A stretch of DNA of 64,000 nt from contig NC_069661.1 of assembly GCF_027244095.1 (NCBI RefSeq), positions 181,678,501 to 181,742,500 on the forward strand, given 5' to 3'. A program made the translations under genes and the position numbers. The notes under the pieces are model-generated. The model searched no databases. It saw only the letters and a list, made by a program, of their open reading frames with translations, and was not told the origin of the DNA. Of the stretch, positions 1 through 11,099 are shown piece by piece (within the stretch, counting starts at the first letter, position 1; every line of letters begins with the position of its first letter). This DNA comes from Hemicordylus capensis. Taxonomy: Eukaryota > Chordata > Lepidosauria > Squamata > Cordylidae.

Positions 1-995
1 CAAATGTAGCACAGAACTGGTTTGACAACTTCTTTCAAAAATGAAGAAGTTGACATTTTGTTAACACAATGCAAATAGTATCAAATGCCATAAAGCTGCT
101 ATTTCTGCTGTTATGTTATAGCTCATAGAATCAATCGCATTTGTAAATCTCCACTGACCTAAAGCAATGCTATGAATTTCAGCTTTCATTTAAGGAACAA
201 CCACATTTATAGTCCTTAAGGCTGCAAATATAGATTTTTAGGTAAGCGGATGGAAGAGGGAAACCGGATGGGATCCCTTTATGTCTTTTAAAGGTTACAG
301 GTGTCTTGATAGCTCCTTAATCCCTTCCATGGCTGGCAGAAGCAAAGGAAATATTTGAAAATATGCTTAGTTTGTCTAATTTTGTGCAGGCTTGAAAATT
401 TGGCTTTTTGTTTTTGTTTTTGTATTTTATATAGCTAGTTCTGAAATGTGTACTGCACGGCTTAGTCAGAGGCTCTGGTAATATTTTGTAAAATAATAAT
501 ATGGGGAGGGGATTCCCCCCAACATCAGGTGCTAGGGAACACCAATGGAACACCAATGCCAACTTTCCCCTGCTTGTGGCTTCCCAGATGTACCTGGTTG
601 GCTACTAAATGGGCCTTTGGCCTGATCCTGCAATCAGTAAAACATTTTAGTCTGAAATGCATATAATTTTTGTCATAGAAGATGTGATTCCCCCTTCCTT
701 CACAACGTGGAGAGTGGGGAAAAGTTGTTTAACCATAATATTGTCTTTCCTCAGCCATTCCACTTGGAATGAATATTTGGCATGCACATTCATCATATGG
801 AATGGTTTGCTAATTGCAACTTATACTTCATTTTTATAGCTTTTTTAAAGGTAGCAGGCGTTCATATGTGTCTATCACCATCCATCTATATATCACTAGT
901 AAATCCAGCTTGCATTCTACAAATATATACATATATATTTGTATGTATACACACACACCTGGTTGGTATTTAAAATACCCCTTACCACATGTGTG

Positions 996-1060
996 AATAA
1001 TAATAATAATGATAATAATGATAATAATGATAATAATAATAATAATAATAATAATAATAG
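996..1060. repeat. TAA-type microsatellite, left flank of the LINE
   Basis: AAT/TAA trinucleotide repeat with a few TGA variants, running directly up to the start of the R4/Dong-like LINE. A similar tract lies at the other end (4149-4196), so the LINE sits inside one microsatellite. Confidence 0.95.
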
Positions 1061-4000
1061 GCGCAGATGGAGGAGGTGTTGGAAATAGAGGATACCACCG
1101 TTGCTGAACTGTTTCAAAATCAAAACCAGGCAACCTCCCCTTTGCCTTCACCTCAAAAACCCAAATGCCGTTTAACAGAAAAGCAACAAGAACTAAAGCA
1201 AAAAATAACTGAGCACATGAACCAAACAACCACCAGGGTTCAACTTCCCGCTCTAAAAACAGTTGCCAAAAAACAACTTGCTCAGGTATTAAAAGATGTC
1301 AATGCTGCACTTGCAGAAATAAGAACCAATAATTTGCAAGAAACAAACCAACTAATGTACAGTGCAGCAACAATAACAACACAAGAGCTCGGATATAAGA
1401 TCAGTGGACCTGTAAAAAAAGAAAGCAGTACATCACCTAAATGGAAGATTCGATTAGAAAATAAAATCTCGAGGCTTAGATCAGATGCTAGTAAATGGAA
1501 AGATATGAAAGACAAGAAGCTGAAGAATGAAAACACCAAACAGTATCTGACCCAAAAATACCACCTAGATTCAAGGAAAATTAGAGAAGTCCTGGAAATA
1601 ATAAAGCAGCAAATAACAGCAGTGTCAAAGAAGATTAGCAGATATGAAGCCAGAATTACACAACACAAGCAGAATCTCCTATTCCAGTCGAATCAGAGAC
1701 GTTTCTACCAAAGCATAGAAGGAGAAACAGCAAGAAACGTAGAAACACCAAATAAAGAAGAAACAGTGCAATTCTGGGGGAAATTATGGGACAATCCAAT
1801 AGATTATAATAAAAAAGCAGACTGGATGAAGGAGGTCAAAAAATGTAACCAACAAATGCAAGCTCTAATAATAACACCAGAATTAATAAGTGAAAGAGCA
1901 AAGAAAATTAAAAATTGGACTGCGCCAAGCGACGATGAACTGCATGGCTTCTCGCTTAAACACCTAACAAGCCTTCATAAACAACTATCAAAACAGTTCA
2001 ATCACATTATGAAAGGCGGTGATATTGAACAATGGCTAACAACTGGGAAAACTCATCTCATTATGAAAGACCCAGCAAAAGGTGCAGTTCCAAGTAATTA
2101 TAGACCGATAACCTGCCTGCCAACCATGTTCAAATTATTAACTGGAATAATAGCAGATGAAGTGATGCAACACTTATTAACTAACAAAAAGCTTCCAGTT
2201 GAACAGAAAGGAAATTGCCCGAACACCAGAGGCACAAAAGACCAGCTGCTGATTGACAAAATGATTTTAGAAAACTGCAAGAGAAGAAAAACAAATCTAA
2301 GTGTTGCATGGATTGACTACAAGAAAGCCTTCGATTCATTACCTCACACATGGATACTAAAATGTTTAGAAACAACTGGTGTCAGCAAAAACATTCAGAT
2401 ATTTATTAAAAAAGCAATGAGCATGTGGAGTACACAGTTAACAATCAATGGCGAGGCACTTGGACAGGTTAGCATTAGAAGAGGCATTTTCCAAGGGGAC
2501 TCACTATCCCCTCTATTGTTTGTAATCGCCATGACCCCACTTTCACAAATACTAAACAAAACAAGCCTCGGATACCAAACATCTAAAACATCCAGTAAAA
2601 TCAACCATCTGCTATACATGGACGATCTGAAGTTGTATGGAAAGTCCCAGTCAGAAATCGAATCACTGCTAAACACTGTCCGTATATTCAGTAGCGATAT
2701 AGCAATGGAGTTTGGACTAGACAAGTGTGCTGCATTAATAATGAACAGAGGGAAAATAACAAAAACAGAAGGAATAGAACTGCCCAATGGAAGCAACATC
2801 AAGAACCTGGAAGAGAAAGAACGTTACAAATACTTGGGCATTCTCCAGGCTGATAACATCGCACACACTGAAGTTAAAAGAAAAATTGGAAGTGAATACA
2901 TCAGGAGAATCAGAAAAATCCTCAAGTCCAAACTCAATGGCGGGAACATCATACAAGCCATAAACACCTGGGCTATACCTGTTATTAGATACACTGCAGG
3001 AATAATAGACTGGACCCAGGCAGAGCTAGAGACGCTAGATCGTAAGACCAGGAAAATCATGACCATCAATCATGCTCTGCACCCCCTCAGTGATGTAGAT
3101 AGGCTCTACCTCCCTCGCAGCTTAGGTGGAAGAGGAATGCTGCAAGTCCATCAAACAGTAGAGGAGGAGAAAAGAGGCCTTGAAGAATATATCAAAGACA
3201 GTGAAGAAGATGCACTTCAAATGGTCAAGAACTCGAAACTATTCAACACCAATGAAACAAAACAGGCCTACAAGAAAGAACAAGTCAAGAACCGAGCAGA
3301 AAAATGGAGAAATAAGCCCCTGTATGGTCAATATTTACACAATATAAGTGGAAAATCAGACATCACCAAGACCTGGCAATGGTTTAAGAATGGCAACTTG
3401 AAGAAAGAAACAGAGGGTTTAATACTGGCTGCACAAGAACAGGCACTAAGAACAAATGCAATAAGAGCAAAAGTAGAAAAATCCACAACAAACAGCAAGT
3501 GCCGCCTTTGTAAAGAAGCAGATGAAACAGTGGACCACCTGATCAGCTGTTGTAAGAAGATCGCACAGACTGACTACAAACAAAGGCATGACAAGGTAGC
3601 AGGAATGATACACTGGAACATCTGCAAAAAATACAAGCTACCTGTAGCCAAGAATTGGTGGGACCATAAAATTGAAAAAGTTGTAAAAATATTATGGGAC
3701 TTCCGACTACAAACAGACAAACATCTGGCACACAATACACCAGATATCACTGTAGTCGAGAAGAAAGAAAAACAAGTCAAAATAATCGACATAGCAATAC
3801 CAGGGGATAGCAGAATAGAAGAAAAAGAAATAGAAAAAATCACCAAATACAAAGATCTACAAACTGAAATTGAAAGGCTGTGCCAGAAGAAGACCCAAAT
3901 AATCCCAGTGGTAATTGGCGCCCTGGGTGCAGTTCCAAAAGACCTTGAAGAGCACCTCAACACCATAGGGGCCACAGAAATCACCATCAGCCAATTACAA

Positions 4001-4148
4001 AAAGCAGCTTTACTGGGAACAGCCTATATTCTGCGACGATATCTATAACCATTGACAATAAAATTCTGGCATCCCAGGTCCTTGGGAAGGACTCGATGTC
4101 TGGATAAAACAAACCAGTCAATAACACCTGTCTGACTGTGTAAAAAAG
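1061..4148 (+). mobile_element. R4/Dong-clade LINE inserted in a TAA microsatellite
   Basis: A non-LTR retrotransposon of about 3.1 kb. It holds one long ORF, a 3' UTR of about 100 bases after the stop at 4046-4048, and a short A-run just before TAA repeats resume. Both edges are TAA/TAG trinucleotide tracts. Elements of the R4 clade encode a restriction-like endonuclease and are site-specific; Dong of silkworm is known from TAA repeats, so target and protein agree. The 5' leader is only a few bases long, so the copy may be slightly 5' truncated, or may use the ATG at 1067 as its natural start. The intact ORF suggests a young insertion. Confidence 0.88.
1067..4048 (+). CDS. LINE ORF: reverse transcriptase plus restriction-like endonuclease (R4/Dong clade)
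   Basis: An uninterrupted 993-codon ORF. An in-frame TAG at 1058-1060 makes the ATG at 1067 the first usable start. The N-terminal third is lysine-rich with predicted helical or coiled stretches and shows no clear zinc finger. The reverse transcriptase domain covers roughly residues 300-620: motif 1 NYRPITCLP, motif A with Asp417 in DYKKAFD, motif B FQGDSLSP at 475-482, and catalytic YMDD at 517-520. A C-X2-C-X8-H-X4-C zinc knuckle starts at Cys812. A PD-(D/E)XK-type endonuclease follows, with Pro892-Asp893, then Asp908 and a downstream KITKYKDL segment. The family nicks its target DNA and primes reverse transcription there. Base composition is strongly A-rich. No stop or frameshift is present, so the copy could be competent. 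Confidence 0.92.
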   Translation: MEEVLEIEDTTVAELFQNQNQATSPLPSPQKPKCRLTEKQQELKQKITEHMNQTTTRVQLPALKTVAKKQLAQVLKDVNAALAEIRTNNLQETNQLMYSAATITTQELGYKISGPVKKESSTSPKWKIRLENKISRLRSDASKWKDMKDKKLKNENTKQYLTQKYHLDSRKIREVLEIIKQQITAVSKKISRYEARITQHKQNLLFQSNQRRFYQSIEGETARNVETPNKEETVQFWGKLWDNPIDYNKKADWMKEVKKCNQQMQALIITPELISERAKKIKNWTAPSDDELHGFSLKHLTSLHKQLSKQFNHIMKGGDIEQWLTTGKTHLIMKDPAKGAVPSNYRPITCLPTMFKLLTGIIADEVMQHLLTNKKLPVEQKGNCPNTRGTKDQLLIDKMILENCKRRKTNLSVAWIDYKKAFDSLPHTWILKCLETTGVSKNIQIFIKKAMSMWSTQLTINGEALGQVSIRRGIFQGDSLSPLLFVIAMTPLSQILNKTSLGYQTSKTSSKINHLLYMDDLKLYGKSQSEIESLLNTVRIFSSDIAMEFGLDKCAALIMNRGKITKTEGIELPNGSNIKNLEEKERYKYLGILQADNIAHTEVKRKIGSEYIRRIRKILKSKLNGGNIIQAINTWAIPVIRYTAGIIDWTQAELETLDRKTRKIMTINHALHPLSDVDRLYLPRSLGGRGMLQVHQTVEEEKRGLEEYIKDSEEDALQMVKNSKLFNTNETKQAYKKEQVKNRAEKWRNKPLYGQYLHNISGKSDITKTWQWFKNGNLKKETEGLILAAQEQALRTNAIRAKVEKSTTNSKCRLCKEADETVDHLISCCKKIAQTDYKQRHDKVAGMIHWNICKKYKLPVAKNWWDHKIEKVVKILWDFRLQTDKHLAHNTPDITVVEKKEKQVKIIDIAIPGDSRIEEKEIEKITKYKDLQTEIERLCQKKTQIIPVVIGALGAVPKDLEEHLNTIGATEITISQLQKAALLGTAYILRRYL

Positions 4149-4196
4149 TAATAATAACAATAATAGTAGTAGTAATAAATTTATTATTATTATTAG
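4149..4196. repeat. TAA-type microsatellite, right flank of the LINE
   Basis: TAA/TAG trinucleotide repeats, then a run of TTA, immediately after the 3' end of the LINE. It mirrors the tract at 996-1060. Confidence 0.9.
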
Positions 4197-4323
4197 TGCT
4201 GTTTAGCAACAAAAATTGTTTAGATAGCAAAAGGAATGATAAGATGGTTCCCTGTCCCAAAGCAGCTCACAATCTAAAAAGAAACACAAGGAAGATACCA
4301 GCAACAGCCACTGGGAAGGACAC
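4197..4323 (+). repeat. Interspersed repeat fragment (cctgtcccaaagcagctcac type)
   Basis: Shares its core (ccctgtcccaaag followed by ctcacaatctaaaaa) with 6290-6345 and 58350-58447. It belongs to a high-copy retroposon whose fuller copy is at 5612-6345. Family name not established from sequence alone. Confidence 0.6.
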
Positions 4324-4326
4324 TAT

Positions 4327-4766
4327 GAGGCTATTCACACAGCGGAGGAAAACCGGGCTAAGGGAGCCCAGCCCAGTTTCCTCCATAATGAGAACCACCA
4401 GGCTTGCGGGCAGGACTGGTGGTTCAATGGTGGGTAGCCCGCCAAAGTAGCCCTCCCCTTAAATGAGGTTAGCGAAGCAAGAGCTCCACTAACCTCATTT
4501 TTAAAAAATTGTGAGTTGCCACGGTGTGACTCCGCACTGCCACAACTCGCAAAGAGACCCCGACTGGGAGGCTACAACAAGCCTCCCAGCCTTGGGGGTC
4601 TCCCGATCCCTGTGGCCCCAAAGTGGCTCCGGAGCCAGTTATCGTGAGGGTGGCGGATCTGGCCACCAAGGGCTAGCAACATGATCGTCTGTGGGGAGAG
4701 TGGGTCAAGACCACTCTCCCCGCCAAAACCTCCTCAGTTTTCGACACTGCTTGTGTGGAGAGCCTC
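4327..4766. mobile_element. GAGGCT-family MITE (PIF/Harbinger-like), TSD TAT
   Basis: A 440-bp GC-rich non-autonomous DNA element. It starts GAGGCTATTCACAC and ends in the imperfect inverse TGTGGAGAGCCTC. It is flanked by a direct 3-bp duplication TAT (4324-4326 and 4767-4769). Related copies are at 10570, 39523, 40190, 52267 and 63019. A 3-bp duplication is usual for PIF/Harbinger, which is why I lean to that superfamily; no transposase is present. Confidence 0.7.
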
Positions 4767-4769
4767 TAT

Positions 4770-5611
4770 GTTGAGTTGAAAAGGGATAGTTGCTGTCCCA
4801 CATTTAACTGGTACCACTTTAAAAGTGCCCTTTCCCCATTTAGGATGGGTAAGTTTATAAAGTTTATATAGAACTTCTAAAGGTCATCATTCAATTTTCT
4901 ATAACATATGCAACTTAACTTGCTCCCTCCTGAAATACTGTCCTATATTATGAGGTCAGACTATTTATGATGTAATCTACTGTATGATGAAACACTATCT
5001 CATACACTGTTATAAGGGTGCAGATGTCCAGTTATTATGAAAATGCCCTCATTTGAAGTTTGACCTGTCTAGCCAATGAGAAAATGCTGCAACGGGTTTG
5101 CGGTACACACCATCTCCACTATTCCAAGGAGTTTTCAATGTTCTGTTTTAGGTATTCCTAATACACAGGTGCCTTGAATTAATTTAAGGTTTCTAGATTA
5201 TGGGGAAATGTCCTAGCAGTATTAATACTCCCAAAAGTCACACACAAATCCTAGATCTAGTTCTACAAATAAGTATGTACTGTAATATATTAAAATACAT
5301 ATAGACAACATTGTACAGATGCAGTTTTCAGTGTGCAACTGTCAAGTTCTGAAGATGAGATTTAGAACAGCTGCTGTGAAGATTATCTGGCGAAGTCTTG
5401 ATATAAATATCATGATTTCCTGATCTTCTTACAATGTGCATAGATATAAGAGGCAGATATGATAGTTAATCACTGTGCTTTCTCTCTTTCTCTCTCTCAT
5501 TGGAGGGTGAATTTACTTGTGATGGGTTTTGTGATTAATCAGCAGCAGACTAAAGAATTTACCCACTCCACTCACAGAGCAGAACGCAGAATTTAGTTGT
5601 TGCAGCTATTT
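4770..5611. other. Intergenic, nothing recognised
   Basis: AT-rich single-copy-looking DNA with no coding signal, structured repeat or RNA gene that I can support. Confidence 0.5.
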
Positions 5612-6345
5612 CTTCATTCATTCATTCATTCATTCATTCATTCAATTTCTATACCGCCCTTCCAAAAACAGCTCAGGGCGGTTTACACAGAGAAATAATA
5701 AATAAACAAGATGGATCCAGGGGCGTAACGAAAGGGGGGGCAGGCAGGGCACGTGCCCTGGGCACCACTTTGTTGGGTCAGGTGGGGGGTGCCAAAAAGT
5801 GCCACGCCCCATCCCCCCCTGGATCGCGCAGCGGTGGTGGGCGGCGGTGGATCGCGCGGCGGCGCGCGGCGGTGGCGCGCAGCGGTGGATCGTGTGCCCC
5901 ATGGCTTGTGGCGCACAGTGGTGGCGTGACCGAGTGAGCGGGGCGGCAGGTGGCGGCGGATCGTGCAGCGGCGGCGGGCGGGGTGGCGGCGGATCGCCAA
6001 GTGCGCAGGCCTCGGCGTCGCTCTGCGCACTCGGCAATCCGCTGCCGCCCCGCCCGCCGCCGCATGATCCGCCGCCGCCCACCGCCGCGCTCACTCGGTC
6101 ACGCCGCCACTGTGCGCCACAAGCCATGGGGCACACGATCCGCCGCTGCCCGCCACCATCGCATGATCTGCTGCCGCCCGCCACGGAGACCGGCCAGGGC
6201 ACAGGTATGGGGGGGTGGCGGGGGGCGGGGGTGCAATTTCAGGGGCAGAGCTTGCCCTGGGCGCCATTTTCCCCCGTTACGCCTCTGGATGGATCCCTGT
6301 CCCCAAAGGGCTCACAATCTAAAAATTTATAGAAGACACCTGGAG
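5612..6345 (+). repeat. Retroposon copy interrupted by a hAT MITE
   Basis: Begins with a CATT tetranucleotide tract, then the widespread motif ataccgcccttccaaaaa and ctcagggcggtttaca. It resumes after the hAT element with ccctgtccccaaagggctca. Shorter relatives lie at 26044, 37656, 38892, 42592 and 58250. The pairing of CCGCCC and GGGCGG would form a small hairpin. Family is unassigned; it may be a LINE 3' tail. Confidence 0.65.
5718..6287. mobile_element. GC-rich palindromic hAT MITE with perfect 8-bp TSD
   Basis: Terminal repeats are CAGGGGCGTAACG on the left and, read inward from the right, CAGAGGCGTAACG. The element is flanked by an exact 8-bp duplication GATGGATC (5710-5717 and 6288-6295), diagnostic of hAT transposition. 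The interior is an extremely GC-rich inverted duplication centred near 6016; for example gtgccccatggcttgtggcg near 5895 is matched in reverse near 6120. ORFs here are by-products of GC-rich palindromic sequence and not genes. Confidence 0.88.
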
Positions 6346-6669
6346 ATTCTTGTAGAATCTAAATACTAAGTAGATTTATTGATGAAGTACACTTTGGATA
6401 GGAAAGACCTAATTCTTTCTATAGGCTACATAATGAATAGGGAGGGGGAGAGAGAGAGAGAAAGAGAGAGATATGTTTCCATCTGCTCTCCAAGAGGAAA
6501 GGAAGGGATTCTGACTCATCACAGGAAATGCCTGAGGAGTCAAGGCAGGGGGTCATAGAGTAGAAGTAAAGCAGGGACTGGTAAGGAGACCCTCACTAGT
6601 CACCTTTACTCCCAATGCCCCTAATGGTCATTAGGATAGTTGTCGATGCACTGGAGCTCAATATCCAAC

Positions 6670-6670
<1 letters not shown>

Positions 6671-6731
<61 letters not shown>
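6671..6731. repeat. (CT)n(CA)n microsatellite
   Basis: A CT tract of about 26 bases runs directly into a CA tract of about 36 bases. A GA-rich patch lies upstream at about 6440-6471. Confidence 0.95.
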
Positions 6732-6734
<3 letters not shown>

Positions 6735-7958
6735 TCCCGCTCCATCTGAAGGTGGGTGCTCAGCATTTTTGGCCATGCTGCCAAGGCAGGATCAATGGCA
6801 TGTGAGTACTTTCAGAGAATGCCACCAAGCCAGGCAGTGGTGGTATGTTCCTAGCTCAAGTTGGGTGAGGGAAAAGAAAAAATGCACCCCAGAAGGATGA
6901 GGAGAAGAACAAGAACAATGTGTCCTAGTAGGTGAAGCAGGACAGTAGCAGTGGATGGTGCAGTGGCATCCATGCAGGGACCCAGCACTGCCTCACACTG
7001 CCTCATGGAAGGGCCACCTCTGCCTTTTTGGATTAATTATCATAAGGTTGGCATCCCTAGCTAGTGTGAGTTCAATAAAAATTATTTTCTGTATGAGATT
7101 TTAAATATTAACAATACACGTAGCTTTTAAAAACCTTTTCTTACTAAAATAACAAAAAGAATGCTGGGAAAACATTTGAAAGGCCGTACTGATGTTACCC
7201 ACTTATAGAAACACTAAGAGAAATGATAAAATACCCATTGTAACATAATTCCACAGAAACGTGCCTTATCAGTTTGTTAGAAGGAGACTGTTGCTGGACA
7301 GGCTGTACCAAACAGGAACAAACATTCCTAACAAGTGGTTGGAAATGCCTTGTAGTACAGCAGATTTGGCACAACATCACAGTATAATGGTAGGAAATCA
7401 TGGGACACACAGAGCAGAACTGGAGCTACCATGTAGCAGAGTGAAACAGCCTACTTCAGGCAGAAGAGGGTGGGCCACTTCTCAGGGGCAGCCCCGTAGC
7501 CCAGAGTACCCATGAGTGGACTGCACAGGAAGGAAGGTGAAAAGGTACCACCCTTGTTTTCCCTTTCTATTTGGAAAGGGGAGAGTTTGAAAGAAGAACG
7601 GAACTGAACTGTGTTTAATGGGATCAAAAAAGAAAGGGGTAGAAAGCAAGGGTATTGGTAGGTATGATCTGGGCCCACAGTCCCCCTTTTGATTGTTAAA
7701 TTCAGTTGTAGCCCCCCCAAGAATAAATAGGTATGTTTTTTAAAAGTCTCTAATATTATAATGCAACACCTATGAAGAAGGAAGCAGCAGAGCGCTCTCT
7801 TCCATGTTGTGTGCAGGTGCCTCCACTGCTGCACTTTCTTCCTGGAAGAGATCACAGAGGAGGGAGTTGGCTGATGAGATTCAGGGCTCTGTGCAATTCA
7901 TTGGGGGGGCCCATGCCCCATGGACCACCTCCTAATGATTGTTTTAATGAAAGGCAGA
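6732..7958. other. Intergenic, nothing recognised
   Basis: No coding exon, RNA gene or classifiable repeat seen. Short ORFs lack splice context and compositional support. Confidence 0.45.
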
Positions 7959-8260
7959 TGAGAGCTGGTCTTGTAGGAGTAAGCATGACTTGTCCCCTTA
8001 GCTAAGCAGGGTCTGCCCTGGTTGTATATGAATGGGAGACTTGATGTGTGAGCTCTGTAAGATATTCCCCTTCAGGGATGGAGCCGCTCAGGGAAGAGCA
8101 GAAGGTTTCAAGTTCCCTCCCTGGCTTCTCCAAGATGGGGCTGAGAGAGACTCTTGCCTGCAACCTTGGATTGGCCACTGCCAGTCTGTGAAGAAGACAA
8201 TACTGAGCTAGATAGACTGTCTATCTGTCTGTCTCAGTATATGGCAGCTTCCTATGTTTG
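7959..8260 (+). mobile_element. 5S rRNA-derived SINE
   Basis: The head reads ttagctaagcagggtctgcc then ctggttgtatatgaatgggagac. This reproduces the internal promoter region of 5S rRNA (box A AGCTAAGCAGGGTC, and the CCTGGTT...GGATGGGAGAC segment). The body follows, then a tail gacaatactgagctagatag ending cagcttcctatgttt. A short tetranucleotide expansion interrupts the tail near 8218. Further copies are at 39006 (+) and 49217 (-). Transcription would be by RNA polymerase III; movement would need a LINE, probably CR1 by tail similarity. Confidence 0.85.
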
Positions 8261-10569
8261 GTATACAAATTTAACAATAAATAAATAAATAATGGTGCCC
8301 CTGGGGAAAAGGAAAGGGTGCCATTTGATGCTCCATGGAAGAAAAATATTGTGACACACGATAACATTAACGCCAATCAAACCATAATAAGCCCATGGAA
8401 AGCAGATGATGGGCACCCATCAACCAAGAAACCTTTTCAGCATCTATTGATAGCTGTCAGGTTTCTTATAGGTCATGTTTGGTAGTACCATCACAGAAGA
8501 GTGATCAGGTATGATCAAGTAGCATAAGATAGACTGTTTAAGTACAAGCTGCATAAGATGGAAGAATAGAAGGTGTCTTTGGAGAGGTTTGGACCTCTTT
8601 TGTGACTCATTTGAATGGGGAAAATAGTCAATATAGATCACCCTGGAACTTAGCTATAGAATTATTCTTTCTATTGCAAGTTAGTAACGAATTACTTGAC
8701 ATTAAGGGTGTGTCTAAGGATTAGTAAGTACAGACCAGAATACTTTAAATCCGTATGCCTAATTGTTAAATATTTCAGATACTTATTTTATTTTCTCTGA
8801 ATTCATTGTATAGAAGAAGTTTTAAAAATTCTAAGCTTTAGGCATGAATGCTCTAAAATACTCATTTGAAAACCAGCCTGTAAGTTAATAGGGTAAAATG
8901 GTATTTATCTATATAACATAGTTAGATAGATAGATATGATAATTATAATTATATCCTATATTGGGGCACTTGGATGCATAACAATTTTCATGAACACTAT
9001 GGTTTTATAACAATGAGAAAATTAAATAATGTTTAATGAAGTGCTTTAAGAAAGAAAGGTGCTAAAATAGATGACTTGCTTATGTGCTCATAAATGTTTC
9101 CAATGAACTCAGTTATCCAATAATTTTAAGGGGGGGGAAGCAGCCATATTTTTCTTGACAGTTCTTTTATACATGCTTAACATAAAGTTCATATAGCTAC
9201 TCACAAGATTAGAATTATAGAGGTATTGGAAGGTCTTGCTGAATCAGGTTCTTAGTAATACAGACTTGATTAGTTAATAATTTAAATCCATGATGCTCAA
9301 GAGTTCTAACAATCTATATAGCAACAATAACCTAAAGAGAAAATGCCTTTTCAGCAGAATCACACCAATAATCCATTAACAGCAAACCAAAGTGGGGTGT
9401 TTTTTTGTTTTGTTTTTTAAAGGGAAAGGAATTCAAGGTCTGAGTCAAAGCCTCTGGGAAATACTCATGGGTTTTTCTCTTCTCCTACCCCTTTATTGAT
9501 TTCAGTAAACTGGTTCTAGCCAAATAAATGTAATAAAATGGGTATCCAGCAAATAACTGAGAATTAAATAGATTGGAATTAAATGAATGGAAGCCACAAA
9601 TCTTACATATACGGGCCTTTTAAAATAACTAAATAATAGTTGACATCCAAAGCAAGGAAGCACCAAAGCAGTGATAAGAGCAGCCTAACAGCCTGTGGCG
9701 TAACAAGCTCTGATGGGTCCTGTGTGCAAGAACGGAACATGGGCCACATCTGATCATTTCCCCAGAGGGATCAATGAGAAACTCAAAAAGATTAAAAACC
9801 TCTGAGAATTATTAGCACTCTCTCCAAAGCAGAACTCCCAGGATAAGACTAGTATTGTATATGTGTGTAGTGTAGATAGGTGCCCTGCAGCTACATCTCT
9901 CCGCAGTGCTGAAGGATGATACTTTGCCCCTACCTCTGCAGGAGGCAATTGTGACATCACCTGTTTCTCTATTATGATGCACAGAGTGTCTCCATGGTGA
10001 TGGCTAAAGCTCCATCACCAAGCTTTAGTCATCAAGGTGTGGAGGATACAGGAGAAGAAACAGCAGGAGAAGCAGCAGCACAGGATAAGAGGCGGGCAGC
10101 TAGGTTCTCCTCCTCCTCCTATCCCAAGAAGAGATGGGATAATCATGGCAAAGCAGTTGTGCTCCTTTTAAATGTTCAAATGGCTGCCAAGTAACAAGTA
10201 TCTTTCTGTTCTAGAACAGGGATTTGTAAGGACTGAAGACAGTTTGAAACCAAGTGATCCAGCAGATGAGACTATGTCAGCATCTCTAGATGCCAAATTA
10301 TCTTGCTTCCTTTCTTTGTTTGGCTTTGTTTGGCTTTGTTAAGCCTTTGCAAAGGCTTAATTCTAGAGACAGTACAGGAAAAGATACTACGTTGCCCGGA
10401 GAAGAATCTTCTCCCTGGAACAGACCAACTTGAACAGAAAACTACAGAGAAATGGACACCAATAAGACAACCGTTATTTTGGGTATCATCTGGGAAAGCT
10501 GAAGAAGAAGAAGAAGATTCCACCAAGTTTAAGAAAATGAACTCATAACAAAAATGGATGCAAGATAGG
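8261..10569. other. Intergenic; only a partial hAT-type end noticed
   Basis: Mostly AT-rich unique-looking DNA. About 9693-9740 resembles one end of the CAGGGGCGTAAC hAT family (cctgtggcgtaacaagctc) without a partner end. A GAA-rich run is near 10505. No gene recognised. Confidence 0.4.
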
Positions 10570-11048
10570 GAGGCTATTCCCACAATCAGGTGAAATCGGG
10601 CTAGGGGAGCCTAGCCCAATTTCGCCTGACTGTGAGAATCACTGGGTTCGCGGGTGAGCCCGGTGGCCTCCAGGCGGTTAACCTGCCAAACTACCCCTCC
10701 CCTTAAACCAGATTTTTGGAGCGAGTGCTCTGCAAACCCATTTTTTTAAATCATGAGTAGCCGCGGGGCAGCTCTGCACCGTGGCTACTCATGAGGAGAC
10801 CCCTGACCGGGAGGCTGAAAAGCATGCTCCCAGCTCAGGGGTCTCTTCAGCATGCTGGAGCTTCCAGTGGCCACTCAGCCCCTGAACTCCCCAGCCTCCG
10901 CTGGATCTGTGACAGAGCCAGCAGTCATGTGGGTGGCTGCTGTGGCCGCCCAGAGCAGACTGCTGCTCGTCTGCGGGGAGAGCGAGCTTAGCCCACTCTC
11001 CTCACAAACCCTCCCCAGGCTCTTCTCATGGATTGTGAGAAGAGCCTC
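10570..11048. mobile_element. GAGGCT-family MITE (PIF/Harbinger-like)
   Basis: Starts GAGGCTATTCCCACAATC and ends GTGAGAAGAGCCTC. The interior matches 63019-63521 in inverse orientation (catgctggagcttcc, gagagcgagcttagccc). Flanking bases AGG and AAG do not form a clean 3-bp duplication here. Confidence 0.65.
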
Positions 11049-11099
11049 AAGGAATGATGCAAGGTGAACATTCTTTCAGAAAAAGGGAAGCAAAAAACT

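Noticed and set aside
834-1229. Minus-strand frame with a long isoleucine run
   Set aside because: It is the TAA microsatellite read in reverse plus antisense of the LINE ORF.
5642-6369. Several overlapping Ala/Arg/Pro-rich frames on both strands
   Set aside because: They all lie in the GC-rich palindromic hAT MITE, where stops are rare by composition.
9994-10194. Plus-strand frame of 66 codons with Glu/Ala-rich sequence
   Set aside because: No splice context, domain or promoter; length is expected by chance.
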